DNA of 64,000 nucleotides from the NCBI RefSeq assembly GCF_963678635.1, contig NC_087065.1, positions 55,704,397 to 55,768,396 of the forward strand, given 5' to 3'. Below, piece after piece: positions 56,129 through 64,000 of the stretch. Made by a program: the position numbers and the translations under genes. The notes below the pieces were generated by a model that was not told the DNA's origin, ran no database searches, and was given only the letters and a program-made list of their open reading frames with translations. How positions within the stretch are numbered: position 1 is the stretch's first letter; every line of letters starts with the position of its first letter. Source of the DNA: Symsagittifera roscoffensis (Eukaryota; Xenacoelomorpha; Acoela; Convolutidae).

Positions 56129-58734
56129 AATTATTAATTTTTCTCCAACTCCCTTTTCTAGTAACCTCAAATCAAAACATAAACCCTTCCCCTCGTACAG
56201 GACCACAAGATTTATTAGTAACACATTACGATTGCGAAGAAAATGAACAAAAAACATTACACAAATATGCAATAAATCAAGTATCACAATGTGAAACAGA
56301 ACCACAAGCTATAGAAACCACAGATATAATAGCAACACTCTATTCAAAAGCCCGAGCAACAACAGTTACAGGTTATAAATTCACAGCGACATTTTCCGAA
56401 AAGAAAGTACATTGTTCACAAGTCTCGAACGGAAACAAAAACCGACTTGACCATGAATCATTCTATCAAAGTAATATAGAACGTCTTTTACATCTCAATC
56501 CCGACGATTGTAAAAATGAATTACTTAGACTAAACATCACACAAAATAAAAATTCCCAAAGAAAATTAGTTAATTTTCAAGTTTTTTCAGACTCTGTACA
56601 CCAATCACAACTTGAAAGACACCAAGGACATATAAAACTAGACGAAAAATACCCGTATAACGGCGCACACGGACGATTAACCTATGACCTACATGATAAA
56701 CATTGGATACCACACATTGGTATAAATAACCCATCAAACTGCAAAGCAGACACAAAAAATAAAGGATACCAAGAAATAATGTTTTTCGATTGGAAAATAC
56801 AACTCGAAAAAATACAACTCACACGAGATTTATCTGATAATACAATGATCTATCAAGGAATCCGACTACCTTGTAAAAATGATCAAGGATATTGCGACCC
56901 TACAACAAGAGCACAAGCAACAATTGTTTGGTTCCCCGAAGATACATGTACAACATTTCAAGTAGCAAAAATACACGCTCGTATGATAAAATTTCACGAA
57001 AAATATTTCATACAATCAATTCCTTATGAACACGTCCATCCATCACGCAAACTAAGTTCCGATTTTAGAAACATAGACAATATAGAAAATAAATTGACAC
57101 GATTTCAAATATATCAAGAAACAGAACTTGCATGTAAATACAGGAATCCACTTCACAGAACACAATACTCTGAAATATTAGTTGAATACGAAAAAGGATT
57201 CGACATGACCACTGGAAAAGTAAAAATCGACCCATATGCCACAGGTCATCCTCTAAACGAAGGAACATCCTATATACCAGTTAATTTTGAAAAAAGCAAC
57301 GGACAACCTGGTGGACATCTAAAACCTTATGACACCAGAAGCACACGCTTACAAGAATTATCACTAATGAATACTACATATTTCGGTAATATCCACTATG
57401 ATATTCATTTGGATATGAAACTAGACTATACAATTAGCCGCATTTTTCAAGAAATGTCACTCTCCGAATTAGAAACACTACACCAACTATGCGAATTAGA
57501 ACGAACACAAATATTACAATCACTTGCACTAGCAGTATTAAAAATACCCTACGCAGGATACTTATTATCAGGAAATAGATCAAATTTTTTAGACTACGAA
57601 GGAAACATCTTATGGTTTTATACTTGTACTAAAAAAGTATCACCACTATACGTTTTTGAAGATAAACGATGTTATAAAAGAATCCCTATCTTTTATAAGA
57701 ATAAAGTACATTTCGTGGATACACTTTCACGAAGAACCTATTTCTGGGATACCGCAGTCCCATGTGGATCAGAAAATAGCCACAATGTAGTACAACTAAA
57801 CCCTGATGAAAATAAATATTATCTTCTCACTCCATATCCCACATTAATGCAATCACTCAAAAAATTTTCACCAGAAAGCATTCGCGCTATCGCTCGAAAC
57901 CCAAATATAGACTTACAATCAATAGGAATCTATTCAAAATCAGATATTCAACATCACATTAGAACACAACAATTCCAAGAATTATTAACACAAATGGACA
58001 CTATACAAAGACAATCAATTGACCAAAACTTACGCAAACTTGCAGAAACCGCAGGATTTGCCGATATCTACACGCAAGACTATAGCGGATATTTTAAAGA
58101 CATTAAAGATTATATATATCTAAACGGCGAAAAATACCGTCCCCAAGATATATCACCAATCAACATTTTTAGCTTTGTTACACTCAAAAATGAAATCCTT
58201 GATTTTCTAGGATGGCCCTACTACATCTTAGAAAAATTGACTATTTTATACGCAATGTTTAACTTTATTGGATTTCTTTTCTCACTCTTAAAAGGAATCT
58301 ACAATACATGTGCTATACACACACAAGTAAACAGACAAGCAAGCGTAGCACGCATACTCTTTGCAGGATTTTTTGGAATTTTTTCCACATCTATAAACAA
58401 AATTCTTTTAGACGCACAAATAAAAGAATATAACACAAAAATAACAACACGACAAAATACATACGACGAAGAACATAACAATGTAGACATAACGCCAACG
58501 GCACCACAATTACCACCCTTACCAAATAACCATCCACTATCCCTAGTCCCACGAAATTTTCGAAATTTAGCCATCACACATAACCCAAATTTTCGACTCA
58601 CCACATCACAAAGTCCCATTCAACATATAATGACACACCAGCCACAAGATGATAATACTTATGAACAAATTATTGAACAACCCCATACCACCGCTTTTCA
58701 GTCTCAAAATAATCATTTTTTTAGCCCACGATGA
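56116..58734 (+). CDS. env: envelope-like glycoprotein, 872 aa
   Basis: Signal peptide MYILKLLIFLQLPFLVTSN. The ectodomain has many Cys residues and N-glycosylation sequons; an early YDC segment is followed by a run of Cys-containing strands. Near the C-terminal side are AVPCGSENSHNVVQLN, TPYPTLMQSL and IGIYSKSDIQHH (about residue 605). Hydrophobic membrane segments lie at about 705-728 and 745-760, followed by a cytoplasmic tail of about 100 residues. The order of YDC, VVQLN..YYLLTP, GIYxxxxI..H and the membrane anchor resembles the chuvirus-like (class III fusion) glycoproteins captured by several arthropod and other invertebrate LTR elements; this is pattern recognition, not a search. It would allow particle entry if made. 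The stop overlaps the ORF5 start (ATGA). Confidence 0.75.
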   Translation: MYILKLLIFLQLPFLVTSNQNINPSPRTGPQDLLVTHYDCEENEQKTLHKYAINQVSQCETEPQAIETTDIIATLYSKARATTVTGYKFTATFSEKKVHCSQVSNGNKNRLDHESFYQSNIERLLHLNPDDCKNELLRLNITQNKNSQRKLVNFQVFSDSVHQSQLERHQGHIKLDEKYPYNGAHGRLTYDLHDKHWIPHIGINNPSNCKADTKNKGYQEIMFFDWKIQLEKIQLTRDLSDNTMIYQGIRLPCKNDQGYCDPTTRAQATIVWFPEDTCTTFQVAKIHARMIKFHEKYFIQSIPYEHVHPSRKLSSDFRNIDNIENKLTRFQIYQETELACKYRNPLHRTQYSEILVEYEKGFDMTTGKVKIDPYATGHPLNEGTSYIPVNFEKSNGQPGGHLKPYDTRSTRLQELSLMNTTYFGNIHYDIHLDMKLDYTISRIFQEMSLSELETLHQLCELERTQILQSLALAVLKIPYAGYLLSGNRSNFLDYEGNILWFYTCTKKVSPLYVFEDKRCYKRIPIFYKNKVHFVDTLSRRTYFWDTAVPCGSENSHNVVQLNPDENKYYLLTPYPTLMQSLKKFSPESIRAIARNPNIDLQSIGIYSKSDIQHHIRTQQFQELLTQMDTIQRQSIDQNLRKLAETAGFADIYTQDYSGYFKDIKDYIYLNGEKYRPQDISPINIFSFVTLKNEILDFLGWPYYILEKLTILYAMFNFIGFLFSLLKGIYNTCAIHTQVNRQASVARILFAGFFGIFSTSINKILLDAQIKEYNTKITTRQNTYDEEHNNVDITPTAPQLPPLPNNHPLSLVPRNFRNLAITHNPNFRLTTSQSPIQHIMTHQPQDDNTYEQIIEQPHTTAFQSQNNHFFSPR

Positions 58735-60530
58735 GCCGCCAACTTGGATCACTACACCGATCAAATTCCCACCCAACCAATCTTGCCTCTCCAATCCCAA
58801 TAATACCACTTTTTGCTTTTCCGCCACCCGATTTTCCATCTAGCAATGTAACATCAGGCATGAATTCCGACACTAACTCACATATTTCAGTTTTATACTC
58901 CATCTCACAGCTAAATAACCCGAATATTGAAACCCCCGATGAATTTGCCGACTCAGAACCATCCCCATCCAATAATTTTCATAACTCTTCTAATTTTTCT
59001 CAACCCCCTTTTCAACCCATATTATCCAATAACCCTGACCCAATCACTCCCACACCCTCTTATGCTTCCCAAGTTACCCCAACCTACTCCTCATACCATT
59101 CTGACCAATCATCTCATTCTCCAGACACCCCCAGAATCTCCCCAGAGCTAGATAATTTTATTACCCTCCAACAACAACCCTACCACCTAAACACCCCGAC
59201 CATAAACCAAATCTCCTCCACTACAAATTCATCCAATCCCCCTACACCCTCTTCAAATTATACTGAATCATTAACACCATCATCCACATCCACTATATCT
59301 TCACTAAACACTAACAGAGCTTACCGCACTTTTAAAAGAAAATTCCCCAACCATCCTTTCCCAGCAAAACCAGGAACAGCCCGTGAATACATCAACCACC
59401 CCCAGCATACTAACACTAAAGAATTTTTAGCTATCACTTTACCCTCGTTTCCACAATACACCTTAAACACCCCTCACGACGCTAACGAAACACGCAACTT
59501 TGTAGATGAATACGTTTTAATGCCCACTCTCTCTTGGACCTCATACTATCATTTCACTAACCCTCTTTGCTTACCTTTATCCAACACTTCCATCGATATA
59601 GAACGAAACAAAGACATGCTATATCGACTAACTACACCACTAACCGCTAGACAGTTTACTTACGTTGGATATAAAAAATCACTAAAAATACACACTGCAC
59701 CTAGAGCTAACGAATATACACTCGAATACTATGATCACAACATCATTAGAGCTAACCAAGATCAATTCTTAGACGACGATCGCTTCGCTAATCCACAAAT
59801 CACCGAGAAATTTTTCATCAAGACACCATATGTATTTACACTAAACATCTTCGACCGAAAGTTTGATCACATTATTTCAGAAGCACTAACAAACACACAA
59901 GCATACGAAAGTTTTAAAGAACGCTTCCAAATCTTTTCACTAACCTTTCATTTCCTTGCACCACACGAAAGAGATTTGCACTGCTCACATGATATTATGT
60001 TGCGCACTAAACAAACACATACATACAGTTACTATCGTTTCATCCAAAATCACTTTGACCTCCACACACCCTCTAGACAACCACACCATCGTTTTCAATT
60101 CATCAATTCAAAATACACTTCACCGTATTTCCTAAATTTCACATATTGTATTAAAGACACTAACCTCCATGGTATTCTTCGTAATTATGACCCCATAACC
60201 CAAATGTACATTTTCTGCCCCATCACCAAGACCTTCAACGCCGAAGAATCCCGACCCTTCCTTATCCCGCACGAGTTTGTACAGCCTATAGAAATCCCAA
60301 TTTTAGAATTCATCCACAACACGAAATTTAACCACAAATTATATAACTTAATCCAAAACACACCTTATGAGTTTGCAGTAGGCACTGAAGAACTAACCAC
60401 TATTAAGGCACTTCAATTGCTTTGGCCACTACTTCAGACTAAAAATATCATCCGCATTCTAGCTAAACTACTAACAACTTCAGAACTAATTCACGACATC
60501 TTCCCCCACGGTTTTTTCCCCGACGACTAA
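58731..60530 (+). CDS. ORF5: 599-aa protein of unknown function (copy B)
   Basis: Its ATG overlaps the env stop as ATGA, so it is probably translated by termination-reinitiation or from its own message. The N-terminal about 195 residues are Ser/Pro/Thr/Asn-rich. The remainder, from AYRTFKRKFPNHPFP to HDIFPHGFFPDD, is compact, with many aromatic residues and a HERDLHCSHDI segment. No membrane segment or signal is seen. It is conserved over its full length with A, and its last codons survive in C. The family is not recognised; a structural, movement-like or host-interaction role cannot be told apart from sequence. Confidence 0.85.
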   Translation: MSRQLGSLHRSNSHPTNLASPIPIIPLFAFPPPDFPSSNVTSGMNSDTNSHISVLYSISQLNNPNIETPDEFADSEPSPSNNFHNSSNFSQPPFQPILSNNPDPITPTPSYASQVTPTYSSYHSDQSSHSPDTPRISPELDNFITLQQQPYHLNTPTINQISSTTNSSNPPTPSSNYTESLTPSSTSTISSLNTNRAYRTFKRKFPNHPFPAKPGTAREYINHPQHTNTKEFLAITLPSFPQYTLNTPHDANETRNFVDEYVLMPTLSWTSYYHFTNPLCLPLSNTSIDIERNKDMLYRLTTPLTARQFTYVGYKKSLKIHTAPRANEYTLEYYDHNIIRANQDQFLDDDRFANPQITEKFFIKTPYVFTLNIFDRKFDHIISEALTNTQAYESFKERFQIFSLTFHFLAPHERDLHCSHDIMLRTKQTHTYSYYRFIQNHFDLHTPSRQPHHRFQFINSKYTSPYFLNFTYCIKDTNLHGILRNYDPITQMYIFCPITKTFNAEESRPFLIPHEFVQPIEIPILEFIHNTKFNHKLYNLIQNTPYEFAVGTEELTTIKALQLLWPLLQTKNIIRILAKLLTTSELIHDIFPHGFFPDD

Positions 60531-60533
60531 CAG

Positions 60534-60610
60534 GTAAGTATGAATTAAATGATATCACTAACTAATTAAAATATTAAAAACTCACCATTCTTTATTCATG
60601 TTTTCTTTAG
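60534..60610 (+). other. mini-intron after ORF5 stop (copy B), 77 nt
   Basis: Exon end TAACAG, donor GTAAGTATG, acceptor TGTTTTCTTTAG. It is in the same place in A and C. Lying 3 nt after the stop codon, its splicing would not change ORF5. Confidence 0.65.
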
Positions 60611-62084
60611 ATTTTTAGCCTTCATCCTAGACCATCTGAAAAATTCACAAAAGAAAAATAAAAAATAGCAAACTTCAAAACTGTTTAAGACCCTATTAAA
60701 CTTTTGCACCAACAATTAAATAAATATAATACCAATGCAGTAAATTAATTTATAAATTTTCCCCCAACAGCAGTAAATCTAATTATGATGAAAATTTGTA
60801 TCTTAAAATTCCCCCATAACTAGCAGTAAATTTCCAAATTCTATGCAGTAAATTAATAAAATGCAATTGCAGTACTAACCTTTTGATATTTTTATTCATT
60901 TGCACAGAAATTCTATCCACACTCGCACAGCTCGCCCACGAAGAATTGTTTAAAATAATGAATTTCAGTTTCAAGTTTTCACACTCAACAACTCTAACAC
61001 ACGATAACAAGTTTCAAACTTTCCTTTAACCCGGTTGGAAAGGAATCATATACTAAACAAAACTAACCAACGCAGCTTACTAAATACCACAAATCATAGA
61101 ATAACAGCATGACTAAGAAAAGGAAACCAACGGTACCCAAACCGGATTAACCCAGTTTAAAACTGGATAATTTATTCTTTTGAAGACTATTATAAAGTCT
61201 TAGAAAGAAATAATAAAACACAAAAAGTCGAAAGACAAACCCATACCACAAACAATTTGCTTTTTGGAAAAAGTACATAACCAACAAGACATAAGTAAAA
61301 CCACAACAAACCCAACATAAAACGTTGTCACATAACAGGACCCCTCACAAACACCGCATGAAATCATACTCCCACTCCTGGCCTAACCCACCAGGAAAGG
61401 ACGTCCTGAGCATGCTCTATAGCCGGCCTAACCCACCGCGCTACATCCACGCTTTGTGACCACACCTTTATTTTTAATAAGAGCTACTCAAGGGTGAGTA
61501 ACTCTTCAAAATAACCGAACTAAAACAAAAAGCTTTTGTGAAAACAACTAACTAAAATCATGATTAAAAAATATTAAACTAATAAAAGTTTTATAAAATG
61601 TAAAATCACATGATGCAATATATAGATCAGAATACAACACCAAGGACGAACATCAAAAGACAAGACGACCTCACTACACTCGAGAGAGAATGACCAACTA
61701 CAATCGATATGCCGCTCACAATCACAACTCAAAGGATTTAGAGTACGACTTGACTTCGCAGAAAAGGACTTCATTGAACTAGACCAATGACCACCTCGAT
61801 GTTCAAGTATACGTACAGATCCGAGTAACCAGGCATCCCCTCCACGCACAATCTCCACGCCATTCCCAAGCTAGATCAGACACAAAAGAAGTTCTCCCCG
61901 AAGAACAGAAAAACCTGACATAGCCAACCATTCTGAAATCAGAATTGATTTTGTTGCAAAGACTCAGTCGTTGTCACAAGAAGAAGCGGAAGAAAATTAT
62001 GATGTTCGCCAAATACCAACGTCCATCATCCACCCTTGAATTACAGAAGAACTGTTCTAAAAAACTCTGTAAAACCCGGATGGG
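60611..62084 (+). promoter_or_regulatory. 3' UTR of element B
   Basis: It contains GCAGTAAAT motifs at about 60737, 60769, 60823 and 60844, with GCAGTACT at about 60868. It also has CGCACAGCTCGCCCACGAAG, CGGTTGGAAAGGAAT, the tRNA-like minus-strand stretch (about 61360-61460), a 28-nt hairpin containing GGGTGAGTAA (61479-61506), and ATACGTACAGATCCGAG. The sequence before the LTR (GTAAAACCCGGATGGG) is not a normal polypurine tract. No conserved ORF. Confidence 0.55.
61360..61460 (-). other. tRNA- or SINE-like segment in the 3' UTR
   Basis: On the minus strand, TAGCGCGGTGGGTTAGGC resembles a tRNA A box, and AGTATGATTTC about 60 nt on is a weak B box. GGTGGGTTAGGCC occurs twice. It is GC-richer than its surroundings and present at the same place in A (about 21510-21612) but not in C. 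It is not a canonical tRNA. Confidence 0.25.
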
Positions 62085-62492
62085 TGGAACCTGATCTAAA
62101 CTATATTTTATGATTGGATAAATTAAATGTTTTACCAATGTAAAGTATTTAATATTAACCAATCATGATCCATCTAACTAACAACCCACTTATTTGTAAG
62201 TGCTGAAGTTACTTGTAATTTCAGCACCAGAGAGATTTGAATTTAACTTAGAAATTAGTTGGACTCTCCCGAGCACTTCAGCAGCCGCAATAAACCAGTA
62301 TACCCTAGATCTATTGAGCCTAGCAGAGACTAGTTAAACAACCTGAGACTAGATAGTATAAGAGTAAGATTAGGATCGGTATTAGACTAAGAAGTTGCAC
62401 GAATCTATCCGGCCGAAAATAAGATAGCGTGACGAGCAGACGGTGTACCCTATCCGAAATTACTCTATGAGTTACACTTCGGTCCTAACTCA
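62085..62492 (+). repeat. 3' LTR of element B
   Basis: 408 bp, reading identical to the 5' LTR, with the hairpin at 62200-62227. Confidence 0.96.
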
Positions 62493-62496
62493 TGAG
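62493..62496. other. target-site duplication (right) of element B
   Basis: TGAG after the 3' LTR, matching 43641-43644. Confidence 0.9.
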
Positions 62497-64000
62497 CCTG
62501 ATTAAGTGGTTTCCGTTGGGTCTCGCTGTTTTTCTTTTCGTAGAAAAAGACATCAGCAATCCAGTCTGAGCCGTCAGTCGTTCTGATGTTGCAGGTACTG
62601 GCTAGATTTGTCAGCGCTTCCTAGAATGGCTCAAAGGTTTCCCTGTTGTCCTTTTTGGGTTGATTTTTGTTTGGTATTTTTATTCTAGGATTTTTCAGAA
62701 GAATTTTTTTACGATTTCATCAAATAATTTCATTGCGTTCTTATTCCCTGTTTTCTGACTTACTCTATTTGTACCCAGCTCATTTTTTTGATTGCAAGAT
62801 CGGAACGTGAGTTTCAGAGACTTCTGGTACGCTAAGATTTTTGATGTCGAGACTCTTTTTTGCGATAATCGCCTATTCAAATTTGTTGCTCCATTGTGTG
62901 ATAAGGTCAAAATGAAGAGATTTTTTTATACATGTTGGATTCGTTTGTTAGCGCCATATAAAAGCCCACTGTTCTAACAAGTAATAAACCGTCTATGTAA
63001 AAACAAAAAACAAAATGAAAAACAAGGAAGAAAAACTCTGAAATAAAAAGTCTTCTTTAAAGTTAAAACTAACAGTGAATGATCAACCGATGGCCAATTC
63101 ATGAGCGAGACTGAAATGTATCTGGTCAATAACAAAAATCATATAAAGTGTCATAAAAATTACAACAAAAACAATGCAGTCTTTTGAATAGTTATGACTG
63201 TTTTTTGTATTAAGTGTCACAACAAATCACAACAGTTACAGTGTAATTTGTTGAATAGTTTCATTACTGATTTTTTTTAGAAAAGTAGAGTGTGGTATTG
63301 TGGGAATTGCTCACTGCTTTCTAAAATCTAGGAATATTTATGACCGATGACCCTGATTCAACAACTGCGCCCCATTCTTTACATTGAAACTCGACAAAAA
63401 TTAAAGAAATCTTCCATATTCCCAAATTAAAACGAAACAAAATCACAAATTTTTTTTGGTATAGCGTGATTTCTAAGTTCAACAATCTCGCTGCGTATCT
63501 TGAAGTTCACCTGATACTGTAGGTCTAGAAAAAGTTTAAAAGAAAAATTCACGGATATATACCGGGGTTTCTTCACTGAAAAGTTCGCAGACACCGATTT
63601 ATGTACTTAGTGAATCAATTGTGCTGGCAGCTGCTACATAAACTGATTTTCCTAGATATCAGGTAAAACTGTTTAAAACTGGGAAATCTGAAGCGTTTGG
63701 ATTACATAACAAAACGTTCTTATTATCATTATTTTAATACGATTAAGATTATTTCATTTCGGAACAATTTTGTGGGCGGAAGAGTTATTCGTGCTGAACT
63801 TTTAGCATCATATTCAGCTCACTTTCAAAATTTAAACGAGTGTTTTACGGAGGATTAAATCTCTTTCAGGATAGTGCGTAAAACACCCGCTTGGGAACAC
63901 GTAGGTTTCAAGTTCAATTCCTAACTTTGACCTGAATATAAAAATCACCAAATCCGGGCAGACCAAAATGTGCAACCATACGTCGCAGCATGCATGGTTC
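62497..64000. other. right flank, nothing recognised
   Basis: AT-rich host DNA with only short overlapping chance frames (for example about 62695-62977 on both strands). No gene, RNA or repeat supported. Confidence 0.4.

Larger units (their letters stand above)
43645..62492 (+). mobile_element. element B: near-complete 18.8-kb env-bearing Ty3/gypsy-class retroelement
   Basis: 18,848 bp, with 408-bp LTRs that I read as identical, TG...CA ends and a TGAG duplication, so a very recent insertion. It has seven reading frames: ORF1, ORF2, gag-pol, a 62-aa membrane protein, AUG-less ORF3, env and ORF5. RT before RNase H before integrase, plus a GPY-type integrase tail, place it in the Ty3/gypsy order. 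It is far longer than usual members of that group because of the long leader, accessory ORFs and 3' UTR. The only clear lesion seen is one stop codon in integrase. Confidence 0.96.

Overview
This is AT-rich eukaryotic DNA with introns, satellites, hairpin (MITE-like) repeats and LTR retrotransposons. Nothing in it is prokaryotic. One pair of putative exons resembles a GON domain, a metazoan family, so an invertebrate animal genome is the best guess. The species cannot be named from the sequence, and I saw no confident tRNA, rRNA or CRISPR array.

Three copies of one unusual Ty3/gypsy-class LTR element dominate the window. All are on the + strand, and each has TG...CA LTRs and a perfect 4-bp target-site duplication. 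Copy B (43645-62492, 18.8 kb, identical LTRs) is the youngest and most complete. Copy A (6343-22690, 16.3 kb, LTRs differing at 3 of 410 positions) has a wrecked gag-pol and a deleted env 5' half. Copy C (36167-41602, 5.4 kb) is an older, internally deleted derivative.

The order in copy B is: 408-bp LTR; primer-binding site; small ORF1; a long leader with repeated stem-loops; basic ORF2, which overlaps the gag start in another frame; one gag-protease-RT-RNaseH-integrase frame with a single premature stop in integrase; a conserved non-coding interval; a 62-aa two-helix membrane protein; an ORF of about 362 codons with no AUG; an 872-aa envelope-like glycoprotein; a 599-aa protein of unknown function whose start overlaps the env stop as ATGA; a short intron just after that stop; about 1.5 kb of conserved 3' UTR; and the 3' LTR. 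This looks like a complex-retrovirus-style genome on a Ty3/gypsy backbone and is the most interesting system here. ORF1, ORF2, the membrane protein, the AUG-less ORF and the 599-aa ORF match nothing I recognise, yet each is conserved between copies.

The rest, by region: 1-4582 is a 2.09-kb tandem repeat. 4583-6338 holds the GON-like exon pair and a possible LINE scrap. 22695-36162 holds a dispersed repeat family (called R1 here), three hairpin-type elements, a 40-bp perfect palindrome, a possible terminal exon, a 1.8-kb array of a 25-bp satellite and a Tc1-like transposase scrap. 41607-43640 holds another R1 copy and a doubtful minus-strand ORF. 62497-64000 shows nothing recognisable. Many short ORFs in these regions are chance frames and are not listed.
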